This document shows positions 10,463 to 18,270 of a stretch of 64,000 nt of DNA, piece after piece (the stretch's first letter is position 1; every line of letters starts with the position of its first letter). The position numbers and the translations under genes are program-made. Below the pieces are notes generated by a model, which searched no databases, was not told the DNA's origin, and saw nothing but the letters and a program-made list of their open reading frames with translations. The stretch is from Gordonia sp. SID5947 (GTDB taxonomy: Bacteria > Actinomycetota > Actinomycetes > Mycobacteriales > Mycobacteriaceae), in assembly GCF_009862785.1 (NCBI RefSeq), contig NZ_WWHU01000001.1, forward strand, positions 434,001-498,000, given 5' to 3'.

Positions 10463-11610
10463 GTCGAGCGGTGGGCGATGCGGTGGGCGAAAACGCTCAG
10501 CTCGACACGGACCGGATCGGACATGTCGGCCGTCGCGAGGGTGGCCAACGCAGTGGCGAGCAAACCCTCGATCTGGGTCTCGATCTCATCGACCGCGCCC
10601 ACGTCGGTGAGGATCGCCCGGGCGCCGCGGACCTCATCGTCGGTCAGCGGTCTGCCGATGGCAGCACGGAGTCGGGCGGCGAGTGCCGGATCGCGCTCGC
10701 CTGCCCGCGCCAGGCCGACGGCGAGCAGCGCGGTGCGCTTGCCTGCGACCAGGTCGTCACCGGATGGTTTGCCGGTTCGTTCGGGATCGCCGAAGACACC
10801 CAGGAGGTCGTCGCGCAACTGGAACGCGACGCCGAGGTCGTGGCCGATCGAGCGGAGATCGCTGATCAGTGGTGCCGGGGCCGAGGCGAGGGTCGCCCCG
10901 AGTTCGAGCGGCCGGGCGACCGTGTAGGCGGCGGTCTTGAACCGCATCACACGGTAGGCGGCGCCGACCGATTCGTCGCCCCCCGCCTCGTTCACGATGT
11001 CCAGATACTGGCCGCCGAGGACCTCTGTGCGCATCGACGACCACACCCGCCCGACCGCTGCGGGCAGGGCACGCGGAGCGGATTCGCCCGGCTCGGTCGC
11101 GTCGCCCGGACGATGTCCGTGGACCATGTCATCGGCCCAGGCGAGGGCGAGGTCACCGAGCAGGATCGCGGCGGCCACCCCGTGATGCGCGGCGTCGCCC
11201 GCCCATCGGTCGTCGAGGTGGCTGCGCTCGAACACCCGGTGCACGGTGGCGTGGCCGCGTCGGGTGTCGGAGCGGTCGATGATGTCGTCGTGGATCAGGG
11301 CACACGCCTGCACGAGTTCGAGGGAGGCGGCGACCCGAAGTGCGTCGTGTGCGGAAGGGGCTTCCGGTCCGGGGGCCGGGTCGCGCGCCGACGATTCCAG
11401 GCCGGCGAGCCAGCCGGCATAGGCGAAGACGGGACGAACTCGTTTGCCCCCCTGCAGGACGAAGTCACGAAGGACCTCGCCTGCCGCACCCACCTGGGGA
11501 TCGATGTCGGCTGCGACCGGGATCGCGCGCGCGAAGAAGGCCTCGAGGGCGGCCTCGACGGCTGAGGGTACGGCCTCGAGGGTGTCGGGGGTCGGCAGCG
11601 CGGACGTCAC
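10459..11610 (-). CDS. idsA: Trans-polyprenyl diphosphate synthase (GGPP synthase type, Rv2173-like)
   Basis: Isoprenyl diphosphate synthase, 383 aa, condensing isopentenyl diphosphate with allylic diphosphates. The first aspartate-rich motif is DDIIDRSDTRRG (~residues 111-122) and the second is in FQLRDDLLGVFGD (~residues 252-264), with the GGKRVRP substrate motif before the first. Rv2173 (IdsA2) occupies the same position in M. tuberculosis. Product length cannot be read directly; the small residue pattern before the first motif (ELVQACALIHDD) is compatible with C20. GTG start; the gene diverges from the MTHFR gene and overlaps the desaturase-like gene downstream (GTGA), so a carotenoid precursor role is likely. 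Confidence 0.85.
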   Translation of the reverse strand: MTSALPTPDTLEAVPSAVEAALEAFFARAIPVAADIDPQVGAAGEVLRDFVLQGGKRVRPVFAYAGWLAGLESSARDPAPGPEAPSAHDALRVAASLELVQACALIHDDIIDRSDTRRGHATVHRVFERSHLDDRWAGDAAHHGVAAAILLGDLALAWADDMVHGHRPGDATEPGESAPRALPAAVGRVWSSMRTEVLGGQYLDIVNEAGGDESVGAAYRVMRFKTAAYTVARPLELGATLASAPAPLISDLRSIGHDLGVAFQLRDDLLGVFGDPERTGKPSGDDLVAGKRTALLAVGLARAGERDPALAARLRAAIGRPLTDDEVRGARAILTDVGAVDEIETQIEGLLATALATLATADMSDPVRVELSVFAHRIAHRST

Positions 11611-11693
11611 CCTGCCAGGCTAGTGCCGCGGACGGGGTCGGTCGGGGAGCCCGGCCCCGACGGTGCCGGAGCTGTGGTCCGTACAATGTGCGG

Positions 11694-12650
11694 GTGACCT
11701 CATCCCCAGTCAGGGCTCCCTCGATCGTGGACCGTTTGTCGGCACCCCACCGCGGCCCCGTCCCGTTTTCTGTGGAGTTCTTCCCGCCCAGAGACGCCGA
11801 CGCCGAAGCGAGGCTGTGGCGCGCGGTGCGCACGTTCGAGCGACTGGGCCCGGCCTTCGTCTCGATGACCTACGGTGCAGGTGGTTCCACCCGCGACCGC
11901 ACGGTCCGTATCACCGGCGAGCTCGCCGCGCAGACCACCCTCTTGCCGGTGGCCCACCTCACCGCGGTCGATCACAGCATCGACGAACTGCGGGCTCTCG
12001 TCGGGGCGTACGCCGATCAGGGCATCACCAACATCCTTGCGCTCCGGGGAGATCCGCCGGGGAATCCGCTCGGCGAATGGGTTCAGCACCCGGAGGGTGT
12101 CGCCTACGCCGAGGAACTGGTCCGGCTGATCGACCAACTCGGCGATTTCCATGTCGGTGTCGCGTCGTTCCCGGAGGGGCACCACCGGGCACCGTCGCTC
12201 GAGGACGACACCCGCACCCTGGTGAACAAACTGCGAGCCGGCGCCGAGTACTCGATCACCCAGATGTTCTTCGATGTCGAACACTTCCTTCGGCTGCGGG
12301 ACCGGTTGGTCCGTGCCGACCCGGAGCAGGGGGCCAAGCCGCTCATCCCCGGGATCATGCCGATCACGTCGCTGGCAAGTGTGCGGCGGATGGCCGAGCT
12401 GTCGGGGTCGGTGATCCCAGCGGATGTGCAGGCGCGATTCGCGGCCGCCGCAGGTGACGGCGCGGAGGAGAATCGCGAAGCGGTTCGAGCCGTCGGCATC
12501 GACTTCGCGACCGAGATGGCCCAACGCCTCGTGAGCGAGGGCGTTCCGTGCATCCACTTCTGCAGCCTCAACTTCGCCAAGGCGACCAGTGAGGTTCTCG
12601 AGCGCCTCGGAGTGGACACGTCGTCGGCGCTGAGCGCAACCGTCGGCTGA
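11694..12650 (+). CDS. metF: Methylenetetrahydrofolate reductase (Rv2172c-like)
   Basis: TIM-barrel reductase (318 aa) forming 5-methyltetrahydrofolate for methionine synthesis. Family blocks seen are FSVEFFPP (N-terminal catalytic Glu), FVSMTYGAGGSTRDRT, HLTAVDHS, NILALRGDPP, GVASFPEGH, EYSITQMFFD and PGIMPITSL. GTG at 11694 gives the normal N-terminus with a short variable leader. Rv2172c-type enzymes have been described as unusual, flavin-independent MTHFRs; sequence alone does not show flavin dependence. The gene diverges from idsA with an 83-base gap and converges with lppM. Confidence 0.9.
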   Translation: MTSSPVRAPSIVDRLSAPHRGPVPFSVEFFPPRDADAEARLWRAVRTFERLGPAFVSMTYGAGGSTRDRTVRITGELAAQTTLLPVAHLTAVDHSIDELRALVGAYADQGITNILALRGDPPGNPLGEWVQHPEGVAYAEELVRLIDQLGDFHVGVASFPEGHHRAPSLEDDTRTLVNKLRAGAEYSITQMFFDVEHFLRLRDRLVRADPEQGAKPLIPGIMPITSLASVRRMAELSGSVIPADVQARFAAAAGDGAEENREAVRAVGIDFATEMAQRLVSEGVPCIHFCSLNFAKATSEVLERLGVDTSSALSATVG

Positions 12651-12668
12651 GGCCCCGGCGGCCGTGGA

Positions 12669-13544
12669 TCAGCGCCCGGCGGAGCCCGCCGTGGTGGTCT
12701 GTTCGGACGTCCCGGGTTTTGTCGTCGCAGATCCGGTGCTCGGCGGGCCGGAACGTCGCGGTCGTCCCGGACGGGGACTGCGATCCCGTTTGAGGTAGGC
12801 GAGCCAGCCCACGATCGCCACCGTCGCGAGACAGAGCAATGCCAGGAACCACGACCAGCTGCTGACCGCGGCCGTGGCCGGGTCGGGGTAGGTGGCGTCG
12901 GCGGTGAAGTCCGAGGGCTTGCGCGGCTCCGGCGTCCAGGTGACGGTGCTGTCGCTGATCTGGTCGCCGTTGGTGGCGCTCACCGGACCGCCGAACGTCA
13001 CGGTGAGTTCGACGAGGTCGCGGTTGGGTGTCAGATCGGTGAGGTCGGCGGAGCCGCGGAAACGGACGACGTCGCCGCTGCGCTTCGCCGCCAGATCCAT
13101 GCTCATCGCGGATTCGCCGAAGGACGCCGACACGATGTCGCCGAGTTGGCTGAACTGTCCGGCTGTGAGATCGGTGAAGACCGCTCGGGTGCCGACGCGC
13201 GGAATCACCTTGTCGTTGGCGGCGCCCTCGCCCGGGGCGGCGCTCGCACCCGGGCTCGCCGGGGCCGACGGCGTGGGGGAACTGCCGGGGGCGGCAGTCG
13301 TCTCGGACTCCGGCCGGGTCGAGTAGTCACTGAGGGTGACACTCGACCCCATCGACTCTGGGACGTCGAGCTTGGGTGCGCCGCGAGGGTTGTCCGGAGA
13401 GGTCGCCACGACGATGGTGCCGGAATACCGGTCGCCGACGGTGGTCGAGCGTTCCAGACAACCCGTGAGCAGGGGACCGGCAGCCATCAGGGACACCAGC
13501 AACAGGACCGCGGACCTACGGGAAGACGAGCGCACGTTGCTCAT
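12669..13544 (-). CDS. lppM: Lipoprotein LppM
   Basis: Secreted, membrane-anchored lipoprotein (291 aa) with a basic N-terminus, hydrophobic helix and lipobox LLTGC (lipidated Cys29). The ectodomain contains the LppM beta-rich region (VFTDLTAGQFSQLGDIVSA and LVELTVTFGGPV), and a transmembrane helix (WFLALLCLATVAIVGWLAYL) near residue 235 is followed by a basic cytoplasmic tail. Low-complexity Pro/Ala/Ser spacer lies at ~70-105. Rv2171 LppM is linked to lipomannan/LAM and phosphatidylinositol mannoside handling. The FAD oxidoreductase is 42 bases upstream on the same strand. LspA, needed for its maturation, is encoded later in this window. Confidence 0.88.
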   Translation of the reverse strand: MSNVRSSSRRSAVLLLVSLMAAGPLLTGCLERSTTVGDRYSGTIVVATSPDNPRGAPKLDVPESMGSSVTLSDYSTRPESETTAAPGSSPTPSAPASPGASAAPGEGAANDKVIPRVGTRAVFTDLTAGQFSQLGDIVSASFGESAMSMDLAAKRSGDVVRFRGSADLTDLTPNRDLVELTVTFGGPVSATNGDQISDSTVTWTPEPRKPSDFTADATYPDPATAAVSSWSWFLALLCLATVAIVGWLAYLKRDRSPRPGRPRRSGPPSTGSATTKPGTSEQTTTAGSAGR

Positions 13545-13586
13545 CGTGCCAGATGCGCGTGAGCAAGCCGATGCCGACGCGCACGG

Positions 13587-15229
13587 TCACCTGCGAAGCG
13601 CCAGGTGCGCCGAGATCCGGCCGCTGGCGCCGGTCACGCCGCCGCCGGGATGGGTCGACGCCCCGGCGAGCAGGATGCCGTCCGCACCCGGGACGGAGTG
13701 TGCGGACAGGTCGGGGTGGGGGCGCCAGAAGAACATCTGATCGATGCTCATCTCGACGTGCATGATGTTGCCGCCGAGCAGACCGAGCTCCTGCTCGAGG
13801 TCGTCCGGGGTCTGGATGTGGGTGTGTTCGACGTGTTGGCTGAATCCGGGCGCGTGCCGATCGAGTTCCGCGCCGATCGCGGCGGCCGCATCCCGCCCGG
13901 CCTCCGCCCATGATCTGCCGCCTGCGAGTCGATAGGGATGCCACTGAGCCCAGATGTTGACGAGGTGTCTGCCAGGTGGGGCGAGCGAGGGGTCGATCGC
14001 CGAGTATCCCATCGCCACGCAGGCCGGGCGTTCGGGCAGGTCGCCGACCGACGCCGCGGCGTGGGCCCGTCGGAGCTGCGCGCGATCGGTCACCAGCAGG
14101 GCCAGCGCCGAATGAACGCCGTGCGCGGGGAGATCTGACGGCAGGTCGCGATAGGCGGGTAGGGCATCGGTGCCGAGCCGCACGGCCATACCGATGCCGT
14201 CCCCGATGACGATCTGCGACCGCCAGCGTTTCGCGGTCTCCTGGTCGTAACCCCCTGCGGTCAGTAGGTCGAGGGTGGTGGCGATGTGACAGGCGGCGAT
14301 CACTTTGCGCGCGCAGTGGCCCTCGCCGTCGATCGTCCGGACCTGCCAGTGGTCGCCGCAGCGGGTGATCGTGGTGGCGGCCCGCCCCAACAACACCTCA
14401 CCGCCATCGCTCCCGAGCCGGTTGAGGAGCGCTTCGGTGAGTGCGCCGCTGCCGCCGATGGCGCGCCCGGGCGGGATGTCGTGCTGAAGTGCGGCGAAGC
14501 CGATCATCGGAGCGGTGCCCGGTGCGCTCATGGGCGGCCCGGATTGCGCACCGAACCAGGCCAGTGCCGCCTTGAGCGGTTCGGAGGTGAACCACCGATC
14601 GAGCAGGGCGTCGCCCGAGGACATCAGCTCCTGCGTGAGGGAGAGCATCGCGCCCGTCCGGCGCCCGATGAGCCCTGTGCGCGCGGAGTCGGCAGTGCGG
14701 GTGAGACCGGTGAATGCCGCGGCGAACCGCCCGGGACCCGCGGGGAGTAGAAGGAGCGCATGACGGCCTTGGCCCGGGGCCGCCACACCTCGACGAACCG
14801 GCGGTAGGCCTCGGCGTCGGAGGCGCCGACCGCGCGCTCGATCGACTCGCAGGTCGCGGCGAGATCGGTGCGGAAGATGATCGGCCCGGTCCGGTCTGTC
14901 GAGGGGGCGAACGCCCACGGGTCACAGTCGACGTAGCGCAGTCCGTGATCGGCGAGTGCCAGTTCGTCGAGGATCGGGGAGTGGCGGATCATCAGGTGCG
15001 CCGACGACCCGCGATCGACCCGGTAACCCGGGAAGCGTTCGATCGTGGAGACGGCGCCACCGGCGACCTCGTCGCGTTCGATCACGCGCACCGATCGGCC
15101 GGCCCGAGCGAGGTAACCCGCCGCGACCAGTCCGTTGTGGCCCGCCCCGACGACGATCGCGTCGAGTGGCTGATGGGTCCGATCGCCGTCGGGACTCACA
15201 TCGGGTACCTCCGTCTGGTCGTCATGCAC
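13587..15229 (-). pseudogene. FAD-dependent phytoene-dehydrogenase-like oxidoreductase, frameshifted as sequenced
   Basis: Two overlapping frames encode one protein. The 5' part (from GTG 15229) has the FAD motif IVVGAGHNGLVAAGYLARAG and continues to AVMRSFYSP. The 3' part resumes with AGPGRFAAAFTGL and runs to the terminal FAD-contact segment ILLAGASTHPGGGVTGASG. Adding one C to the CCCC run (GGGG on the plus strand, 14742-14745) joins them into a 547-residue protein of normal length. I therefore suspect a homopolymer error rather than a decayed gene. The family (carotenoid dehydrogenase/retinol-saturase-like) has diverse substrates. Its start overlaps the stop of the GNAT gene by 8 bases, suggesting one operon. 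Confidence 0.75.
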
Positions 15230-15875
15230 GGGTCGGTTCGTCGGGCACCAGTGGAAGCGGCCGCCCCAGGAAGGCGAAGGGCCGCGGGTCTCCGGTGAAG
15301 GTGAAGTGGCGCAGGATGTCGACGAAGCCCATGCGCCGGTAGAGTGCCCACGCCCGATTGTCCTCGGCGGGCGCCTCGGGTGTCGACAGCAACACCTGGG
15401 CCTCTGGGCGACCGGCGAGCAGCCGGCCGAGTAGCCATTGTCCGATCCCGCGGCCCTGGGCGGTCGGGTGTACGTGCAGTTCGGTCAGCTCGAAGTAGTC
15501 GTGGGTCATCGCCTCGACGAAGGAATCGGAATGCCCCGCCTGACGGAGGCCGATCCGGAGCTGCTGATTCCACCATTGGTCGCGCGCGCCTCGATAGCCG
15601 TAGGCGATGCCGACGAGGAGCTCGTTGTCTGAGATGGCCACCGGCCGGGACAGCCGCCTGCGCGCCATCTGCGGGGAGGTGATCTCGGTGGGCGGCACCG
15701 TCGCGACCGCCCCGATCGCACGCCAGCCCGGCCGGGTGATGTGGTCGCGCCAGAGTGCCGCCCGGTGGATCTCGGTGCCGCGGGGATAGTTCATCGCGGT
15801 CACGTAGATGTCGAGGGCGGGTTCGAGCCAAATCCGGGAATCCTGGCCGGTCAGATCAACGAGGCGGATCGTCAA
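15222..15875 (-). CDS. GNAT-family N-acetyltransferase (Rv2170-like)
   Basis: 217 aa acetyltransferase. The acetyl-CoA pyrophosphate-binding motif A is ELTELHVHPTAQGRGIGQWL (~residues 129-148), and motif B is in RAWALYRRMGFVDI. The N-terminal region (YPRGTEIHRAALWRDHITRPGWRA) is typical of the actinobacterial Rv2170 subgroup, whose M. tuberculosis member has been reported to acetylate isocitrate dehydrogenase. The start is a TTG at 15875; no better start exists in frame, so it is less certain. The start lies 87 bases from a perfect SOS box on the opposite side, which could in principle also affect this gene. Confidence 0.82.
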   Translation of the reverse strand: MTIRLVDLTGQDSRIWLEPALDIYVTAMNYPRGTEIHRAALWRDHITRPGWRAIGAVATVPPTEITSPQMARRRLSRPVAISDNELLVGIAYGYRGARDQWWNQQLRIGLRQAGHSDSFVEAMTHDYFELTELHVHPTAQGRGIGQWLLGRLLAGRPEAQVLLSTPEAPAEDNRAWALYRRMGFVDILRHFTFTGDPRPFAFLGRPLPLVPDEPTRA

Positions 15876-15925
15876 CGAACGTCTGTCCTCTCGTCGGACA
15901 CTGGAGATCGGGGTCGCCCGTCGCC

Positions 15926-15954
15926 TTGAAGGTGACGGAGGTGCTAGCTATATT
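15926..15954 (+). promoter_or_regulatory. Sigma-A-type promoter of the HEPN gene
   Basis: A -35 TTGAAG at 15926-15931 and a -10 TATATT at 15949-15954 are separated by exactly 17 bases, in an AT-rich pocket of otherwise GC-rich DNA. Predicted transcription start is ~15961, directly at the edge of the SOS box. This would give a ~165-base leader before the HEPN gene. Confidence 0.6.
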
Positions 15955-15961
15955 GAATATG

Positions 15962-15977
15962 TCGAACGGGTGTTCGA
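15962..15977. promoter_or_regulatory. SOS box (LexA operator)
   Basis: TCGAAC-GGGT-GTTCGA is a perfect 12/12 match to the actinobacterial/mycobacterial LexA consensus TCGAAC-N4-GTTCGA. It begins at the predicted start point of the promoter at 15926-15954, where bound LexA would block transcription. The nearest downstream gene is the HEPN protein at 16127; the divergent GNAT gene starts 87 bases away. Confidence 0.85.
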
Positions 15978-16126
15978 TGAATCAGCCTCCGCAAGCTGTT
16001 CTGTCCCACCCGCCGACATCGGGCGCCGGCCCGACGGCGACGAGGGAAGCGTTTGCTGTCGGGCCGGCGTTGTATACAGCAGTCGCACGTGCACAACGGC
16101 GGACGACTGACCACGGGGAGGTGGAC

Positions 16127-16600
16127 ATGCCCAATTCGACTCCGACGACCGGGACCACGACGGACATCGATCCGATCGTGGTGGGCCGTAGCCGTGACCT
16201 GCTCGACCGCGCCCAGAACCTGTTCGACAACGCCGACGGTGTGGACGACTCCGCCGAGCGTTTCCGCCAGTACTACCTCACCGCCCTGCGTGCCGCGGGT
16301 GCCGCACTGGAGATCCATGAGCCGTCGAACCGGCCGGTGCGGCGTCGGCATTCCCGCAGCGCCTGGAACCGCGTGCCGGTGGTGGTACCGGAACTCGACG
16401 ACCACGCCGCCTACTTTGCCGCCCGCTCGCGGACGCGTCTCGACATCGAGGCCGGCCTGGTCCGCGCGGTCGACGATCGGATGCTGCAACAGATGCGCCG
16501 GAAGGTCATCGAGTTGCTCGATGCGGTCGAGGCCCTGCTGATCTCGTACGAACAAGGCAAGTTGCCCCACCAGGCCGCCCGTACGGATCGGACGGCCTGA
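16127..16600 (+). CDS. SAV_6107-type HEPN domain protein, probably LexA-regulated
   Basis: 157 aa, cytoplasmic, all-helical. The region from residue ~15 (DPIVVGRSRDLLDRAQNLFD) through YYLTALRAAGAALEIHEP matches the HEPN fold found in the SAV_6107 family of Actinobacteria. HEPN proteins are often RNases with an Rx4-6H motif. Here the RRRHSRSAW stretch offers R and H but not a clean R-x4-6-H, so catalysis is uncertain. ATG at 16127 has a strong GGGGAGG at 16114-16120. An in-frame ATG at 15977 would add 50 residues but has no ribosome site and lies at the operator. A perfect SOS box and promoter lie upstream, implying DNA-damage induction. Confidence 0.75.
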   Translation: MPNSTPTTGTTTDIDPIVVGRSRDLLDRAQNLFDNADGVDDSAERFRQYYLTALRAAGAALEIHEPSNRPVRRRHSRSAWNRVPVVVPELDDHAAYFAARSRTRLDIEAGLVRAVDDRMLQQMRRKVIELLDAVEALLISYEQGKLPHQAARTDRTA

Positions 16601-16760
16601 CGGTATGATCCGAGCCAACCTCGGGTAATGGTGGTCGCCGGGTGAATCTCCTCGTATCATGAGAAATTGAAGCCGCAGACGGCGGCAGACGGCGTCGACA
16701 TCGAGCAGGACCGGCAACGGCGATGCGGTCGGGTCGGTGGAGTGGGAGTTAGGAGGGTCG

Positions 16761-17162
16761 GTGCCTCTTTCGGAGCACGAGCAGCGGATGCTCGAACAGA
16801 TCGAAAGCGCTCTGTATGCCGAAGACCCGAAGTTCGCGTCGAGCGTCAAACGCCGTCGCCTCGGACGGTCCAGTGGCCGGCGCCGCCTGCAAGCGGTCGC
16901 CATCTTCGTTGTCGGTCTGGTCCTCCTCGTCGGTGGACTCGTCGTCGAGGTGCGCGTCGGTGGCTTCCCGATCATCAGCCTGATCGGCTTTCTGGTCATG
17001 TTCGGGGCGGGGTTGTTCGCACTCTGGGGTGGCGGCACCCGGTCGGCGGGAGCTGACGGTGCGCAAAGCCCCGGTGCCAAGGAGTCACGTGGCAGCGGAC
17101 CCAAACGAAAGTTCTCCGAGCGCATGGAAGAGCGGTTCAACCGCCGGTTCGAGCAGGAGTAG
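16761..17162 (+). CDS. DUF3040 membrane protein (Rv2169c-like)
   Basis: 133 aa. The N-terminal signature PLSEHEQRMLEQIESALYAEDP is the DUF3040 hallmark. Two membrane helices follow (AIFVVGLVLLVGGLVVEV and IISLIGFLVMFGAGLFALW) and then a basic, probably cytoplasmic tail rich in Lys/Arg. GTG at 16761 has AGGAGGG at 16751-16757, better than the upstream in-frame ATG at 16737. Rv2169c occupies this place before mraZ in M. tuberculosis. Function is unknown. The gene is closed by a strong terminator at 17203-17235, so it is separate from the dcw operon. Confidence 0.88.
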   Translation: MPLSEHEQRMLEQIESALYAEDPKFASSVKRRRLGRSSGRRRLQAVAIFVVGLVLLVGGLVVEVRVGGFPIISLIGFLVMFGAGLFALWGGGTRSAGADGAQSPGAKESRGSGPKRKFSERMEERFNRRFEQE

Positions 17163-17202
17163 AACTTCCGCCGGGTGAGTTCCCGGCTGTCAGGTCGTTT
17201 CC

Positions 17203-17235
17203 AGACCGCACACCAGGCCGGTGTGCGGTCTTTTT
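17203..17235 (+). terminator. Rho-independent terminator after the DUF3040 gene
   Basis: A perfect 12-base-pair GC-rich stem (17203-17214 with 17220-17231), a 5-base loop (AGGCC) and a run of five T immediately after. It isolates the dcw cluster from upstream transcription. Confidence 0.85.
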
Positions 17236-17238
17236 CGT

Positions 17239-17306
17239 GTTCCCCCTCCGCGGCGGAACCTTTGTGGTGCCCCGCCCGGCGTTCCCCCTCCGCGGCGGAA
17301 CCTTTG
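17239..17306. repeat. Two identical 26-base direct repeats followed by GCCCCACC-rich tract
   Basis: The 26-base unit beginning GTTCCCCCTCCGCGGCGGAA occurs at 17239-17264 and 17281-17306, 42 bases apart. Each contains a GTTCC...GGAAC inverted repeat around CCGCGG. From 17307 to ~17400 short units of the type CGCCCCACC recur. No gene is evident between 17236 and 17540; long frames here are low-complexity artefacts. Two copies are too few for CRISPR. Confidence 0.7.
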
Positions 17307-17549
17307 CCGCGCCCCACCCTGCGTTCCCCACCGCGCCCCACCCGATTCCCCACCGCGCCCCACCGGAGCGCCCCACTACGCCCCACCGCGGCCAACCCTT
17401 GCGTCACACCTGGAACTTTGGCGCTTTTCAGCACCATTGCCACCACGCGAAGTTGGCTGCGACGCGCCGTGTCGCGCGGTGCGGCCGCACCAGATCAAGC
17501 CACTGAACTGGGCTTTTACGATCGTGAGGGGAATGCGTGGGCGTCGGGG

Positions 17550-17590
17550 GTGGAAAGTGGAGGAAAGTGGGGTACTGTGGCAGCACTGGG
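17550..17590 (+). promoter_or_regulatory. Candidate MraZ operator (phased GTGG repeats)
   Basis: GTGG occurs at 17557, 17567 and 17577, exactly 10 bases (one helical turn) apart, with further copies at 17550 (GTGG) and 17586 (CTGGG). MraZ proteins bind direct TGGGN-like repeats with ~10-base periodicity in their own promoter. The site ends ~45 bases before the mraZ start codon, consistent with autorepression. I could not place -35 and -10 boxes confidently. Confidence 0.55.
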
Positions 17591-17635
17591 TGAGACGGAC
17601 CGGACGTCGAACTCGGTAGGGCAGGAGGTGGCGAC

Positions 17636-18076
17636 ATGTCCGTGCGATTTGTCGGCACCTACACACCCAAGTTGGACGACAAGGGGCGGCTCACGTTGCC
17701 CGCCAAGTTCCGCGACGCGTTGGCAGGAGGGGTGATGGTCACACGAGGCCAGGACCGCAGCCTGTCGGTGTATCGGGCCGACGAGTTCGATGCGATCGCG
17801 GAACGGACGATGGCGGCATCGCGGAACAACCCCGAGGCTCGGGCCTATCAGCGGTACTTCTTCGCGAGTACCGATGAGCAGCGGCCCGACGGGCAGGGCC
17901 GGATCACCCTGTCGGCCGAACACCGGACCTACGCGGGCCTGTCCAAGGAGTGCGTGGTGATCGGCGGGTTCGACCACCTCGAGATCTGGGACGCGCAAGC
18001 ATGGAGCGACTACCAGAGCCGGCACGAGGAGGACTTCTCCGCCGCAGGCTCGGCCGCCCTGGACGCGTTGCTCTAG
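17636..18076 (+). CDS. mraZ: Transcriptional regulator MraZ
   Basis: First gene of the dcw cluster, 146 aa, a nucleoid-associated DNA-binding protein that oligomerises and represses its own operon in other bacteria. It has two SpoVT/AbrB-like half-repeats with the DxxxR motif: [16 protein letters not shown] near residue 13 and [13 protein letters not shown] near residue 84. Length is typical. ATG at 17636 is preceded by AGGAGG (17623-17628). Phased GTGG repeats lie just upstream. It is followed by a leader RNA region and then rsmH. Confidence 0.95.
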   Translation: MSVRFVGTYTPKLDDKGRLTLPAKFRDALAGGVMVTRGQDRSLSVYRADEFDAIAERTMAASRNNPEARAYQRYFFASTDEQRPDGQGRITLSAEHRTYAGLSKECVVIGGFDHLEIWDAQAWSDYQSRHEEDFSAAGSAALDALL

Positions 18077-18099
18077 CAGGCACGCGATCGGGCAGACAG

Positions 18100-18270
18100 A
18101 TGAATACGGGATCGGATGGGTCGAGGCCTCGGCCCGGAGCGACCCTGGCGTACTTCCCCAACGCCAGGTGCGCGATCGGGCCGAGACCCCGCCTCATCGG
18201 AGAAGCCCCGTTGCGAGCCCCTACCGCCCGCCACCGACGAATCGAACCGCACAGTCCGAGGAGGAGGTCG
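18100..18270 (+). ncRNA. mraW-type cis-regulatory leader RNA upstream of rsmH
   Basis: The mraZ-rsmH spacer contains a perfect 7-base-pair hairpin, CCTGGCG (18144-18150) with CGCCAGG (18162-18168), closed by an 11-base loop TACTTCCCCAA. The CUUCCCC loop is the hallmark of the mraW RNA motif described in 5' regions of actinobacterial mraW (rsmH) genes. In another frame this DNA would read L-A-Y-F-P-N-A-R, which explains why extended rsmH N-termini look conserved. I infer a translational or transcriptional control element; its ligand or effector is unknown. Confidence 0.65.

Noticed and set aside
17239..17306. CRISPR array
   Set aside because: Only two repeat copies, no regular spacers and no cas genes in the window.
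15944..17446. A 500-codon minus-strand open frame spanning the HEPN and DUF3040 genes and the repeat tract
   Set aside because: Low complexity in part, antisense to two supported genes, and no homology recognised.
17950..18270. Longer N-terminus for rsmH
   Set aside because: The conserved-looking peptide is explained by the leader RNA hairpin, and GTG 18271 has a far better ribosome binding site.
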